DNA of 64,000 nucleotides, taken from the NCBI GenBank assembly GCA_963691655.1, contig OY829329.1, positions 15,576,708 through 15,640,707 of the forward strand. The letters are read 5' to 3'. The notes below the pieces were generated by a model, which did no database searches, was not told the DNA's origin, and saw only the letters and a program-made list of their open reading frames with translations. Source of the DNA: Toxonevra muliebris (taxonomy: Eukaryota > Arthropoda > Insecta > Diptera > Pallopteridae). The translations under genes were made by a program, and so were the position numbers. Within the stretch, counting starts at the first letter, position 1. Each line of letters opens with the position of its first letter. This document shows, piece after piece, positions 10,495 through 22,710 of the stretch.

Positions 10495-11735
10495 AAATGG
10501 TAAAAATATTTTAATAGCATGTAAAATTTTTTTAATAAACAAGCTGAAACAATTGATTATATAATAGCAACTGTAATAAAATTGATTAGTTACTGCGAAA
10601 ATTTTTTGAAGAGAAACTTCTTTTCTCTTGTCCTAGAGTAAAACCAACCGGATGTGACGTCGTGCGTAAGTTTGCAATGCGACATAATTTTGTCGAGCAA
10701 TGTGCATGAGGGGCTAAATATCAAAATTCCGTAACTGAATTCTCGAGCAAACTATATAATAAACGATTCATAAATAGTTTTAATTCAATTTAACATATTA
10801 ATTACACACACACGCCTATGGCAGAAAGAACAATGTGTAGCGTGCCATCTTAAAGTTTATGACAGTTATACATTTCACATAAAGATGGCGCAAATGTCCA
10901 AGGAATTACATGAGGATCTCGCACACAAAAAGAGTTCGTTTACAATTGTCATCGACATTACCGGTACAGAGTTGCAATTTTTGTTCTAGCATTAATCCCA
11001 AAAAAAAAAAAATTGGTTGCGTATTAACGAACACAAGGCAGAAGTGAAACTTCTTGTGAACTAAACGAAACACAAGCAAATGAAATTAAAAAATACAAGC
11101 CAATGAAGTAAAAAAAAAAAGCGAAAAATTTCATCTGCTTGTTATTTGCTTGTGTTTCATTTAGTTCACAAGAAGTTTCACTTCTGCCTTGTGTTCGTTA
11201 ATACACAATTTAGTTATATTTAAGTATAAAAGACTTAATATAAAAAATAATTAATTTTAAACATTACCCAAATTAAATTATATTATGATTTGTAGCCCGA
11301 CTTATTACCTTTCCAACGGTACCTTATACATGCATGTCGATAGTATAATGTCTAAGTTATGGACGATTCTGTGAATCGATACAGTCAATTTCGGAGATTT
11401 GGTTCGTTCTGGCAACTCCGGTGAAAACCGTACCGAATTTTTTTTGTATACTTTTTGGTTGGGTTTGGTCTAGAATAAAACCATGGTCAAAGTTTTAAGC
11501 AAATCAAAAATGATCAGGCCGAGATTTGGTTTTTTTTTTTGTTACGTTCAATCTGGAATGGCTGTTAATTTTATTCACAAAGTCTTTGATTTAGGTACTT
11601 CATTCAATAGATTTTCGCATATTAATTGGACTGTATCTCTTGATGCGAACGGATGGAAATGAGGATATTTATAGTGTGCTATAAAGAGAAGGTGAGGGGT
11701 ACTTAACTAGCAGACTGATAATTAGCTAATAAGTT
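10495..11735 (+). pseudogene. broken peptide unit, copy E
   Basis: 10495-10606 is the unit 5' flank (AATAGCATG, then GATTATATAATAGCAA and AATAAAATTGATTAG), stopping within the GCGAAAATTTTTT box. A ~600-bp element (10607-11213) follows, and then TTAAGTATAAAAG, the TATA-box segment, resumes at about 11220. The exons are gone, replaced by unrelated DNA. The unit 3' flank reappears at 11570-11735 (CAAAGTCTTTGATTTAGGTA). No peptide can be made. Confidence 0.6.
10607..11213 (+). mobile_element. ~600-bp element with terminal long hairpin, copy 1
   Basis: It starts GAAGAGAAACTTC and ends with a 61-bp-arm hairpin (11021-11081 with 11144-11204; arms include ACACAAGGCAGAAGTGAAAC). The body has a CA microsatellite near 10803, and CTATGGCAGAAAGAACAATG. 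A second copy at 62726-63326 aligns along its whole length. The palindromic GAAGTGAAACTTC word occurs at the left end and again inside the hairpin arms. A solo left-end word is at 13180-13195. No open frame of significance, hence non-autonomous. Superfamily unknown. Confidence 0.75.
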
Positions 11736-11744
11736 TTTTGAGAA

Positions 11745-12060
11745 GTTTTCTGATGACTTGGATGATTGTGAGACACGAAAAACGGTTTTTATGGGATGAT
11801 TCATTTTTTGAGGTTAGGGTCAATACGTAACATTTCTCGTGCAAAATAATATTAGATATTCATTAACCGAAATTATACAAAACTAGGCTTTTCCCGTCGT
11901 TTTATGATGACTTGGGTAAGCGTAGGGCTCGAAAAAACATCCTTTTTGGACCTTTTTTTGAGATTAGAGACAACACGTAACATTTTCCGTGAAAAATAAT
12001 GTTAGATTCATATTCAGTGAAAAAAAATATACGAGAAAAGGCTTTATCATATGCTTGATA
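11745..12060. repeat. two-copy tandem duplication (~157 bp)
   Basis: Diverged repeats share GATGACTTGG, a CGAAAAA word, TTTTTTTGAG(G/A)TTAG, ACGTAACATTT and GTTAGAT. It lies just after the 3' flank of broken unit E. Non-coding. Confidence 0.5.
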
Positions 12061-12384
12061 AAACTTTTATTTCAAGGTTATGTGGTAGACTTGCAGCTGC
12101 CATATTGGTCCGCCATCATGCCAAATAAAAAAAGACCTTGTTGCATTCGAAACTAGAGATAATAAGCTAGCAGTTGAGCTCAAACATGCCCTAAAATACC
12201 TTAACCAATTTTGGACAGGGGGGGAGTCTCCCGTTGACAGAGAATGCCCAATATATACTTATTACATATAAATACCAAAGTGGTATTTCGAAGGACTTAT
12301 TATACAATTCAATTTTAATACCAGAGTGGTATTTTAAGCCCTTAGAGGGGAAATTTAATATAATTCAAAATTAAATAAATATAA

Positions 12385-13180
12385 TCTATTTGGTCGCGAG
12401 ACGACGACGGAAGTGGTGATGGTGGCGGCGACGATTCGTGCAGAGAGCACTCAATCGAGGTTGATGAGATGTTACTCCAGAGGATCCCCAACATCCCTGC
12501 CACCTTGAACATATTAACCGTTCAACGTATTTTAGACTTCTGTCCGGACCATCACCACTGTTGTCGGGAGCTTATGATGCTGGGGTCTTTTTACTCTGCC
12601 TGATTGCACGCGCTGGAATGGCTGTTAGAGATGTTGTCGAGAGGGATCGCTGACGTGTTCACTAGACTGGCTGCTGAGTGAGTCGCTGGGCTAACTGCTG
12701 AGCGGATCGATGCATGGACTGGTTGCCGTGGTGCTGACCGAGGGATGTCCTGCTGGGCTGGTTGCCGTGCTGACAGTTGAAATGGTGTCAACACGATAGC
12801 CGATCGCAAGCGCTGATGCACGGCTAGAGGGCGTTTGGCAATATGCCGACGCTTACTGTTGGATGGCGGCACTAGCACCACACGACCAGTCCACTGGTGT
12901 ACAGAGAAATGCGCATGCAATAGCGAGTGATGGCCTAGACCGCGTATGTGGCAGCTCTCTAGTGATGTGCAGCCACCCGTGGTGAGAGAACGTGGCAGGC
13001 AATTAACGCATTAGCGATGGGTTTGCATTGCCTCGTACCGCTCGTCTGGGCACATGTCGAGAAATGACCGACAGTATTTCAGCGGGTGATATACACATAT
13101 CTGGCAGCGGAATAATTAGTTTCGCAGCGCTTGATTTGATCGTTCCGAAGTGATTAGCTATCGATCATTTTGATTTTGAA
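12385..13180 (+). other. GC-rich island with open frame of unknown origin
   Basis: Composition changes sharply at about 12390 and reverts near 13180. The plus strand is open from 12385 to the TGA at 12601-12603 (72 codons, no upstream ATG). It reads an acidic Gly-rich start (DDDGSGDGGGDD) and then DEMLLQRIPNIPATLNILTV and HHHCCREL. The minus strand is open at 12591-12920 but reads low-complexity Ser/Ala/Gln. I recognise neither. It could be a captured gene piece, an unknown retroelement, or contamination from a different compositional source. The island ends at a GAAGTGAAACTTC word of the 10607 element family. Confidence 0.35.
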
Positions 13181-13298
13181 GTGAAACTTCTTTAGTGGGG
13201 CTGTGAATAGAAAATTTTGCAACGAAAACGAGCTTTCGTTACACTCAAATGAACGTATTTAGTGAAAGGGGTCATATGGGGATCGCTTACGGGGGATG

Positions 13299-13539
13299 GA
13301 CATTAGACCGTGTGGCATTAGGTCGCGACACATTTTGTATGGCGGTCTAAATTCATTTTCAAAATGAATTAAGACCATTTTTCGATCGCGGTCTAAAGAC
13401 ATTCGATCGAATAACTCCAGCCCGCGCAGCCTAATTTCATTTTTCGATCGTGGTCTAAAGTCATTCGATCGAATGACTTAAGCCCGCGCGGCCTAATTTC
13501 ATTTTTTGATCGCGACCTTAAGTCACACGGTCTAATGTC
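13299..13539. mobile_element. MITE with internal ~62-bp repeats
   Basis: The 16-bp terminal inverted repeats GACATTAGACCGTGTG (13299-13314) and 13524-13539 are perfect. The inverted match extends inward, with an indel, to TCGCGA. Inside, a ~62-bp unit (TTTTCGATCG..GGTCTAAAG..ATTCGATCGAAT..CCTAATTTCAT) is repeated two and a half times. About 241 bp, non-coding. No target duplication seen. Confidence 0.75.
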
Positions 13540-15180
13540 ACTGCGCCATCGGCTACAAACAATCAAGCAGAGAGTCGACTTCTCGCAGTTTTATCCCATG
13601 TGCTTTAGTGAGAGAGCTTGATTGGATATAGCTGCTTTCCTCTCTTGTGTTATATAAGTGTACTACGTCATGTTTGTGCCATTAAATGGAGAGAGTACCA
13701 ACAACAAATGGAGAGAAGAAGACTGCAAAAACTTCAACAGAAAGTGTTATAAATGTTTTCTTGTCCTTGATCAAACTTTCAACTGCTCGTACACAATGAG
13801 GAAAACTTGAAATTAAAAAGTTACCCTATATAAAATCGTTTTTTATTGGTGCATAGAAAACGAATCTATCGTCATATATTATAGCCACTCAAATCATGGA
13901 AACGTCGCTTCGTATTTCGGTCCAAATGAGCTATTTCCACCCTGAAATCTTAGAGCCGAGAAAATCGGAATATAGAGAATTTGTTTTTTTTGTTTTTGCT
14001 AATACCGTGAAATCGTCTATAGTAAAGGCTATCGCAAAACCACACGCCAGCCAAGGCGTAAAGCTTACAAATTTGCCTGATATCATTATCTAAAAAAAAA
14101 AAATACTTATGTACAGATAATTTACTACCATTTTTTTTCTTCAAGTTTTTCATTTCTCTTTCTCAAAAAAAGCAACAAAAAAACAGAAAAATTAGTATAC
14201 ACTAACGAACTTTTTTATAAAGTAAATATCTAACAAAACAGAAATAAAAAATGGTTAAATTAGAACAAACTCATCACGATCGATTACATTTAATATCTCA
14301 TGATACAAGAACGATGAGTGTATCTCGTCTTTTTTGTTTAGTGAAGTGAGCTACTGGCTGGAATAATATTAAAGAGGAGATACCCATAGCAATCACAACA
14401 ATTGCAATAACTACGCCAAGTCAACATCAGCAGTAGCAGTAGCAGCCAGCGCGCTTGTTAGTTTAGTTAAGCTCTCAAGCACTGACATCAAACGAACAAA
14501 ACTCCCGCCGACGTTGATTCAGTTGCAACTACTGCTGATGGCTGGCTGGCTGGTTTGTGGGTTGCTATCGCAGTTGATGATGTCGTACCGTTGCTACTAC
14601 TACTGCTCTGCAACAAAAATAGTAGCAGCTCCAGCATCAGCATTATAACGGCCATGAAAATCTTTTAGCCAAATAATAACAATGAATAACCATTGCCGCA
14701 TGTTTGCAATGATTGCAGTTCAGTTGTTTATTTGGTTCATTGGTTCGGTTAAAAAGGGAAAATTGTGTTTCGTTTTCGCTAAAGTTGTTGCTAAATAAAT
14801 AAAACAAACAACAACAACAACAGTAACAGCAACAACAGAAATAATGTTAAAAACTGTTAACATAAATTTATACCGCCTTTAAACTAATTGACGATGACAA
14901 CTATTGAACAGTAGCAGCAACAATTTTGTTGCTTCTTCTTCGTCTCATTTTGGCTGGGCTTGTGTTTCCATTGCTACTAATATGAAAATGTAGAGAAGCT
15001 CACGTTTTAGAGTTTATTTTGAAATCTTTGTGGAATTCAAGTTAAGAAGAAATACATTTTTAGGACAAACTCGGGAGTTTATAAAAATTCTATATCTTTG
15101 TTTATGAACACTTGATATTATTGAGTATTTTTAAACTATATCTCGTCGGAAGTTTGTAAGTTTTGAAGTGACGCTGTTGA
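13540..15180. other. non-coding, with CAA/CAG-rich low-complexity tract
   Basis: I find no supported gene. 13600-13680 shares a few words with 9540-9610 (GTGTACTACGTCATG.TTGTGCC). 14390-14900 is rich in CAA, CAG and GCA trinucleotides (CAACAACAACAACAG at about 14808), the sort of tract common in fly introns and 5' regions. Short Ala/Gln/Thr-type frames in it are accidental. Confidence 0.45.
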
Positions 15181-15184
15181 TAAT

Positions 15185-15617
15185 GCCTTGAACACAATTG
15201 CGTCGGATGACGGAACACTATCCGACGGATAGTAAACAGCTGATCCATTGCCGTCGAAAAATCCCTTCAAGTAAATAAAATTGCGACGGACGGCGGTAAC
15301 GGCTGCCATTTTGTGTTTACAAAAAAATTATTTTTGAAGTAAACTATTTTGGTTTGTGAGTGCATGAGAGTAAATTTTTAAAAGAAAATTTTTATTATAA
15401 TGAATACGATGTATAAAATATACATTGAGGCAAGTAAGATATGCAACCCTGTGTCTTTGGCCCGACAGAAAAAATTCAAAATAAATCCAAATTGAAGAAA
15501 AGAATCCCGCCTTCGACGTAATTCTGTGCCTTTTCATGCGATTCAGAACGTTTCAATTTTGACAGCGAGTATCCTTCGGAAAGTTTACCGTCGTCCGAAG
15601 CAATTGTGTTCGAGGCA
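15185..15617. mobile_element. MITE with long imperfect TIRs
   Basis: The left end GCCTTGAACACAATTGC (15185-15201) and the reverse complement of the right end, GCCTCGAACACAATTGC (15601-15617), match with one change. Similarity continues inward through the CGGA(T/C)GACGG and CCGA(C/A)GGATA words for about 50 bp. About 433 bp with no coding frame. The flanks show no clear target duplication. Confidence 0.65.
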
Positions 15618-15829
15618 AAAGATCAGCAAGAAACTTTATGGGTCAATAACTCACAAATTGCACGACAGTTTCTTATTTTCCAAATGTTCCATAACCTTTC
15701 GATTTCTTGGCACTGCGCAACTATTTATTGCGTTCTTTTGGACTATATATAATCTGAAACTTCTAGGTCATGGTTTATGGCTGTCCTATTTTGGAGAGCT
15801 TGACAACGCTGTTTTCTTTGAGTTGCGGT

Positions 15830-16500
15830 CTAAATTTGGTTAAAACGTGATATGAGTTTTGATTTGATTTTTGGCTCTGAATTCTACTCCTAATTTCGGT
15901 CTAAATTTATTAGAATTTTAGTTTGAATCTGGTTAAAACCTTGTCTGAGTTTTTTACAGTTTTGCTCTGCTTTAACTTTTGGTTTGATTTGTGATCTGAA
16001 TCGAGTTCTAATTTTGACAAAATTGTAATATAAATTTGGCTTAAGCGTGGCGTCAGTTTTGGTCTACATTTTTTTTCTGGATTCTGCCCTAAAAAATCTA
16101 AATTTTCCCTATGATAGAGCGCCATCTATGAACAGACCGATTTTGTTGAAATTTTGTGTACCAAGGTTTTTGCGCTGCATTTTTCATTTTTCCATTAATC
16201 CATTTTTGACAATAATCTGGATTTTAAAATTATTTCTGCGGGCTCCGGAGCAAAAGTTAGTAAAATAAAGAAGAAGAATTTTCCCTGTACTGGAGCGACA
16301 TCAATGGATTGATTGATTTTCTTGAAATTTTGTTAAAGTGGGTTTTTGGGTCGAACATTGTAAAATATAATTTTGAAATCGAAAGTTTATGCGTTTCAAA
16401 GAGAAACACAACGAAGACCCTGTTTTGTACGAATTGTCCCGACCAATCCAAATTACATTTCAAGAACATTCGAAGAGGGGGAATATAAAGAAAAACTAGC
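15830..16500. repeat. degenerate short repeats and a ~180-bp duplication
   Basis: 15830-16080 is built of variants of GGTCTAAATTTGG / TCTGAATT / GTTTTGATTTGA. 16095-16330 contains two related blocks (AATTTTCCCT...GAGCG(C/A)CATC...GATTTT.TTGAAATTTTGT). All non-coding. Confidence 0.45.
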
Positions 16501-19062
16501 AAAACAGAGAGAGATAGAGACGACTAACTATTCCTCAGAGATAATGTAAGATGTTTCGCCTTTCAGCTGTGCTGATGGGAATTAATGAATTGAGGGATCT
16601 TTCCACCTAAAAATTTTCAAATCAATAAAGAAAAAAGATATCATTTTAAAATTTGGTAGACATTTTTCTTTATGTTTAAGAAATATATAATTTTTCTTTA
16701 TTTTTTTATAGGGCCGTTTTTGGGCCATACATTTTTTTTTAAAAAATCGTCAAATGAAAAAATATTTGTGCTACATATCTATTTAATTTCGTTGTCACTT
16801 TCTTAAGGGTTGTACAATTACAAGATTTTCAACAATCTGACATGATTGTCTTTCCTGGTAAAATTTTTTCTTCAATTATTTCAAGCAATTTTTCTTTTGC
16901 CCTATTTTTAGCAACAACTATGAAAATATTAGTTAATTCTCTCTCAACTCCTCTGAAAACCCACGTTCCTTCAACTATCCTTCCACCTTCCTTTTTCTAA
17001 ACTTGCTTTTATTAGTCTTTACGATTTTTCAAGTCCCGCCTTATTTGTTATAGACCAATCAATCTAGACCTCTCGTCATAGTGTTGGTTCGAATTCAGAT
17101 AAAATGTGTTTTTAAAAACACTTTCATGCAGATTGCACTTAACGATATTGCCATCTTGTTTTGTCATAGAATAATTTTGTTGGACAGTTTGAGCATCGCT
17201 TTTTCATTAAAAGAACTCAGTGTTTTCGAAGAAATCACGAAATTTCTCTTTAAATGGGTGCACCCGAATATAACAATCCATCAGCAAAATGATCACGCTA
17301 AGCAAAACGGAACGAATGGAAACAAACCACCATGGGCGCTGCGAGTGCAATTCATCCATGATGTGCTCATTTATAGTGATTTAAAAAAATTTTGTTGCTA
17401 TATTTTGAATATTTTTTACCGCCAAAAACTTGATTTTCGGGAAGGGTCGAACCCAAAGTTCAATTGACAGTCAAATTTGTTAACATTTCGGGTTCGTTTT
17501 AAAAAGTCTCTTTTATTTCAATTCCTTATATACATCAAATAAAGCATTATCACTTAGAGTATTCTATTATAAGTAACGAATAGTATAAGGTTTATATCTT
17601 AAGGCTATGTTTACAAATATTTCTATCTCACAAAATCTCTGCTTCTTAAAAATAAATAAATTGTTAGTTTCTTCAGGAAGTTAAGGAAATTACGATTTTT
17701 TTTTCAAATAGTTTTTTTTTTTTTTTTTTCTGTAGACACAAAAATGTGTGCCAAGAGGTAAAAGTGAAGTGCTTTTTTTTAAAGGCCAAAAAAATCAATC
17801 GAAATTCATTGTCAGCTATGTATAAGTAGAAAAAGTAAGTAACAGTTTGGCGACAATAACAATTGCTATTGTTGCTGTTAGTGTAGCGGCAACAGCTCAA
17901 CAGTTATTGTTGTAGTTGTTGTGTCACGAGTGCATACATACACATGCATGTTTATTCTTTTCTCATGGTGCGGCTTCGTTTTCTTTCTCTCTCTCCCTCT
18001 CTCATGCATTTGGTTTTTTTTTTCGATTTTATCTCTTTCGATGAGTGCAAATTCATCAATTCCGTTATCTTGATGGAGGAAGAACAAATTGTAAAATAAA
18101 ATTTGTTGCTTTTACTGTTAGCATTTGGCATTTATCGCTATACACTAATGAGTTTAACAACTATTGTTTGTTTAGAATTTATGATTATACAAGTTTATGA
18201 AAATGGAAATTCAATAAAATGAAATTTAAAGTGAAGAAAAGTAAAGAAAAAACCAAATTAAATAGGAAAGAAAGTTTTTCTCTTTTTATTTGTATGGTGT
18301 AAAGATGTAGTAATTGCACAAAAACAAATTAAATAAGTTAAAATGTGTGAGAATTTAAAGAGAGAGAGAGAGCGTGTGTGTGAGTGTTTTTTCGAGTTTT
18401 TGCTAACCCTGGGTGTATTTCAATATGTTCCATGATCTGTCCAGAACTTGTGCAAAAAAATGTATAATTTACTGGATGCAAACTTAAGTGTCTCTCTTAT
18501 CATTTTTGATCTCGAAATTTCTTAAAACGCAATAGAGTATTAACTCAGTTACGTCGGTGCAGTTGTGAAAACAAATTGTCGCCTCAGCATATTGAAATTA
18601 AATATGCCCTTATTCACCCAAAAAAAATTCTGTTACATTGTCTTATGTTGTGATATGCCGTTATTGTCTTTCAAAAAAAATTTGTTTTCAATTCGTAACT
18701 TTTTATTATTACTTACATAATGCGTTATTATTGCTGCAAATGTGCAAACTGGAAAACTAAAATGAATTATTTTGGGTTAGGACTTTATTTATAGAAATAA
18801 ATTTACGTTCGTTAGGATTAAGCCATTTACTTCCTGATTCCATTCACAAATAGTCATGTCATTCCCCAAGGAAACGTTATCGGTAGAAGGTTCTTCATTA
18901 TCCGAGTAGCGATAAAATTAGGTGCACTGAAGATGAGGCTAATGAGGCACAAAAATCCTCACGATTTGCTTCATTTCTAACGAATCCTCAAAAGAAAAGT
19001 TTAAAAAGTTCTTCGAAAATATCGTGTTGTAAGACCTGTATTGCAAAAATATGACAATGGCA
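16501..19062. other. non-coding, low-complexity DNA
   Basis: No gene is supported. It holds poly-T runs (17710-17730), a CAACAATAAC-type tract (17850-17915), a CT-rich tract (17980-18005) and a GA/GT microsatellite (18359-18388). A 128-codon frame at 17081-17467 resembles nothing I know and has ordinary AT-rich composition. Confidence 0.4.
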
Positions 19063-19070
19063 ATCTCGAA

Positions 19071-19579
19071 CAGAGTTGCGATTAACAAATTTATAAAAAT
19101 GCCAAATTTGAGGCAAAACGTACTTTTCAATACCAAAATGTACCTTACAAAAATTGTATTGTGCATATGTATTACTATAGACCTAAAAGCTTTTTTCCAA
19201 AATCGAGGTTCTGATGCATTAGGATTAATCGTTTCCACCTGCCTCTCGAGCAAAAATTTTTTAGGGTTTTTTAGGAGAAAATTATATTAAGTATTAATTT
19301 TTCAAAGTCATAACTTCACTTCATGTCTTGGTTTTTCATTTATGTAATATGTAACTTTCTTTTAGTTATTATAACAATTTTGGAAAGAAAAAGTACTCAG
19401 TATATTAATGTTTGGAAATGTTTTTTGCTCCTACAAAATTTTAAAAATGTGTGTTAGGGCCTTAAATTAAAATAGCGATATATTTTCATATGTGCGGCGT
19501 TGTGAGCTAAAAACGTACCTCAAAAAAAGGCGTACTTTCGTGTCATAATTTTGAAATTGTACCCTCAATCGCAACTCTG
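19071..19579. mobile_element. non-autonomous hAT element with perfect 8-bp TSD
   Basis: It is bounded by the 13-bp inverted repeats CAGAGTTGCGATT (19071-19083) and AATCGCAACTCTG (19567-19579). The exact duplication ATCTCGAA flanks it on both sides (19063-19070 and 19580-19587). Terminal CAGAG and an 8-bp target duplication are the hAT hallmark. 509 bp with no transposase. It sits in another transposon relic. The perfect duplication suggests a fairly recent insertion. Confidence 0.85.
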
Positions 19580-19589
19580 ATCTCGAAAG

Positions 19590-20210
19590 TGATCAAAGAG
19601 GTAACCACAAACACTATAAGAAACTAGATCCGGAAATACAAACTGGTATTAAGGAGCACATTGACACTATTCCAACAATTGAAAGTCGATTTGCCAGATC
19701 ACGTTCTACGAGACAGTTTAAAGATGGAAGTAAGTCGATAGCTGATATTCATCTTATATCAATTCAAGCAGTAATTTCATATAATATAACGAAGTTAAAT
19801 CAGAAAAATTTGCTTCAAAATATATGGTATGGCAAGTTATTTGTTCTTGTGGGTTAAAATCAGACACTTTTATAATCAACGGCACCATTAACGCACAAAT
19901 GTATATCAATGAGTGTCTGGAAAAGAGAATTCTGCCAGATCTAGCGGCATCCCACTATGCAAACCAGACTTTAAAATGGTAGGCCCATCCGGCCCAACCG
20001 GTGCTAAGGCTCATCGAGCGATATTGGGCTCTAACAAAGCAGGAGCTTAAGAAAAAAGAAGAGACAAGCTAAAGATATGAAATCTTTCGAAAAAAAAAGT
20101 GAATTGAAACGTCGAAAACTATTGACCAAACCACTGTACAAAAACTTATGCGAGGTATTAAGAAAAAAGCTCGAAAATCTGTTAAGAAAAAAGATTAAAT
20201 TAAGAACAAT
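19590..20210 (+). pseudogene. transposon relic ending in a D37E-like mariner tail
   Basis: 19590-19740 reads RGNHKHYKKLDPEIQTGIKE and then IPTIESRF, a frame I recognise only as insect transposon-like. From about 19870 the plus strand reads INAQMYINECLEKRILPDLAA, then ASHYANQTLKW, LIERYWALTKQELKKK and QTTVQKLMRGIKKKARK. This is the C-terminal half of a Tc1/mariner transposase of the D37E type (compare PELRP(I/V)..YWA in the copy at 33375). A deletion removed the segment between the second and third catalytic motifs, and stops interrupt it. Confidence 0.6.
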
Positions 20211-20683
20211 AAATTTAAAATTAAATTATACTAATGTAAGTTACTAACTCATGATATAAAAGTTTTTTTTTTCTCAAACGTTTAAAATTTTATTTTTTCT
20301 TATTTATTCCCGGATGGCACAGTCCTTATTTCAACTTAAGCAATTACCGTTCGTGAGCTGGACCAACTTGAAAAACCTCTTTACATCTGATAATCAGTGT
20401 TGTCCGTCATTTAAACTTTAAATTACGGAACCGATGCATAAATATTTTCAGCGCTTGAGATTTCTGGTATATTTTTAAATTGTTTAATTTGTTTGCACAA
20501 ATTTATCAGTAAAAAGTTTATCTTTACAAATTTGCAAATTTTATCTGAACAAATTTTGTGAAAGTCAGAACTCTGGACATGGTACTGAAAATCTGAACAA
20601 TCAAGGGGAATCAAGATTGTCTGGCAACCCCATATGTATATGATGTAGACAATTATCTTTACTAAATATGGCATTCATGGCAG

Positions 20684-21640
20684 TATGGAATTTTTGGGAA
20701 AAATTTCAAAAATTCTTTACTAAAACACTCTTTCTATGAGCTGATAAATGATTCAATTTGAATTCGATGACAGTCTACTTATGGAGTTTTTATAGAAACT
20801 ACAATAATTCACTTCTAAACACGCTTTATATGAGCTGATGGATGTTTCAAGAGGTCCAATTGTATTCTAGGATATTCCAATACATTTATTTATATAAGGG
20901 TAATATGGAATTCATGTTAGTACGGAATTTTTGAGAAAAATTTTAAAAAATCTTTACTAAACACTCTATGAGCTGATAAATGATTCAAGAGTTCCCTTTG
21001 CATTCGTGGACATTCTAAGGACAGTCTACTTATGGAGTTTTTCCAGAAACTGCAATAATTCACTTCCAAACACGCTTTATATGAGCTGATGGATGTTTCA
21101 AGAGGTCCAATTGTATTCTAGGATATTCCAATACATTTATTTATATAAGGGTAATATGGAATTCATGTTAGTACGGAATTTTTGAGAAAAATTTTAAAAA
21201 ATCTTTACTAAACACTCTATGAGCTGATAAATGATTCAAGAGTTCCCTTTGCATTCGTGGACATTCTAAGGACAGTCTACTTATGGAGTTTTTCCAGAAA
21301 CTGCAATAATTCACTTCCAAACACACTTTATATGAGCTGATGGATGTTTCAAGAGGTCCAATTGTATTCTAGGATATTCCAATACATTTATTTATATAAG
21401 GGTAATATGGAATTCATGTTAGTACGGAATTTTTGAGAAAAATTTTAAAAAATCTTTACTAAACACTCTATGAGCTGATAAATGATTCAAGAGTTCCCTT
21501 TGTATTCGTGGACATTCTAAGGACAGTCTACTTATGGAGTTTTTCCAGAAACAGCAATAATTCACTTCCAAACACGCTTTATATGAGCTGATGGATGTTT
21601 CAAGAGGTCCAATTGTATTCGAGGATATTCCATAAATTTG
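20684..21640. repeat. ~251-bp tandem array, four units with internal half-repeats
   Basis: The word TACGGAATTTTTGAGAAAAA starts at 20921, 21172 and 21423, with a diverged first unit at 20684. Units 2-4 are nearly identical. Each unit has two related halves marked GAGCTGATAAATGATTCAAG and GAGCTGATGGATGTTTCAAG, so the ancestral monomer was about 125 bp. No coding content. Confidence 0.9.
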
Positions 21641-21830
21641 ATTAAAATTTTGAAAAATCATTACTAAAACTACAATAATTTACTTGAATAAAATTTTAAA
21701 AAATCATTACTAAAACTACAATAATTTACTTGATTAAAATTTTAAAAAATCATTACTAAAACTACAATAATTTACTTGATTAAAATTTTAAAAATTCATT
21801 ACTAAAACTACAATAATTCACTTCGAAATA
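21640..21830. repeat. 46-bp tandem array, four units
   Basis: TTACTAAAACTACAATAATT starts at 21661, 21707, 21753 and 21799, exactly 46 bp apart. It directly abuts the 251-bp array and shares its CATTACTAAAACTACAATAATT segment, so it probably arose by re-amplification of part of that unit. Confidence 0.9.
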
Positions 21831-22710
21831 CACTTTAAATGAGCTAATGAATGATTTAACATGGCAACATTGTTGCCATCACTCAAAAAGGAACAGGAAG
21901 TATAAAATATTTGTGAATTGCGCTCATCTTTAAAGACGACACAAGTTCTTAAGGTGATGAAATCTTATAAGTTGGACGACTACAAAGACGTATCATTAAT
22001 AAAACTTTTCGAATTGTATTGAATCTTTTCTGATTTCTTTTGCATAAAATTTACTGTTAGCATCTAAAGCGTTATTTTATTTTATTTTTCTGACGGGCAG
22101 CACAACCATCTGGTGTCGTCATTTGTCGTGGTTGACAGAGAAAGTGGAACTAAACCTACTGGCTAAAATTACTTATATTTATACATAATTAAATTTACTG
22201 TTGTTTATGTTTCTAAAAACATAGTTGTAAAATCGATATTAAATTAGGATATTGTAAAGGCAAAAATATGTAATTTGGGAGTTTAGAAATAAAAAGGATA
22301 AATTGTATCACGAGAAAATCTAACCAGACATAATTTTTGTTGAAAAATGAGAAGAGCAGAAAAAGTGAAAAGCGAACCCAAACTACCAGAGCTAGAGGAA
22401 ACTATCTCTCGTTGACCAGAAGAACCAAGAAAAGTGACGAATATCGAGAGGCATTCTTTCCAAAATACGAATTGTGCATTGAATTCGGACAGGCATATAT
22501 ACAAGGGGATTCAGTACAGTTTTTTTTCATCTTGTATTCAATAGCTCAAGAGGGGTTTAAAGGTAAACAGGTACTTTTCTAGATTCAGTTTTTTATGGGA
22601 GTTATAGGGTACCAAACCTTATAGTCGAAATTATTGAAGTAGGAAATTTTGGGCCTTCGTTTTGATATAAAAACACAATCGATAGTGGAATGAAAAAATA
22701 TTGTAGTTTA
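21831..22710. other. non-coding, no recognised content
   Basis: AT-rich DNA between the 46-bp array and the mariner element. Open frames at 22337-22582 (+) and 22283-22504 (-) overlap each other and look accidental. Confidence 0.4.

Noticed and set aside
17081..17467. 128-codon open frame on the plus strand
   Set aside because: No recognisable motif, composition the same as surrounding AT-rich DNA, no start context or splice pattern. Random frames of this length are expected in 64 kb of AT-rich DNA.
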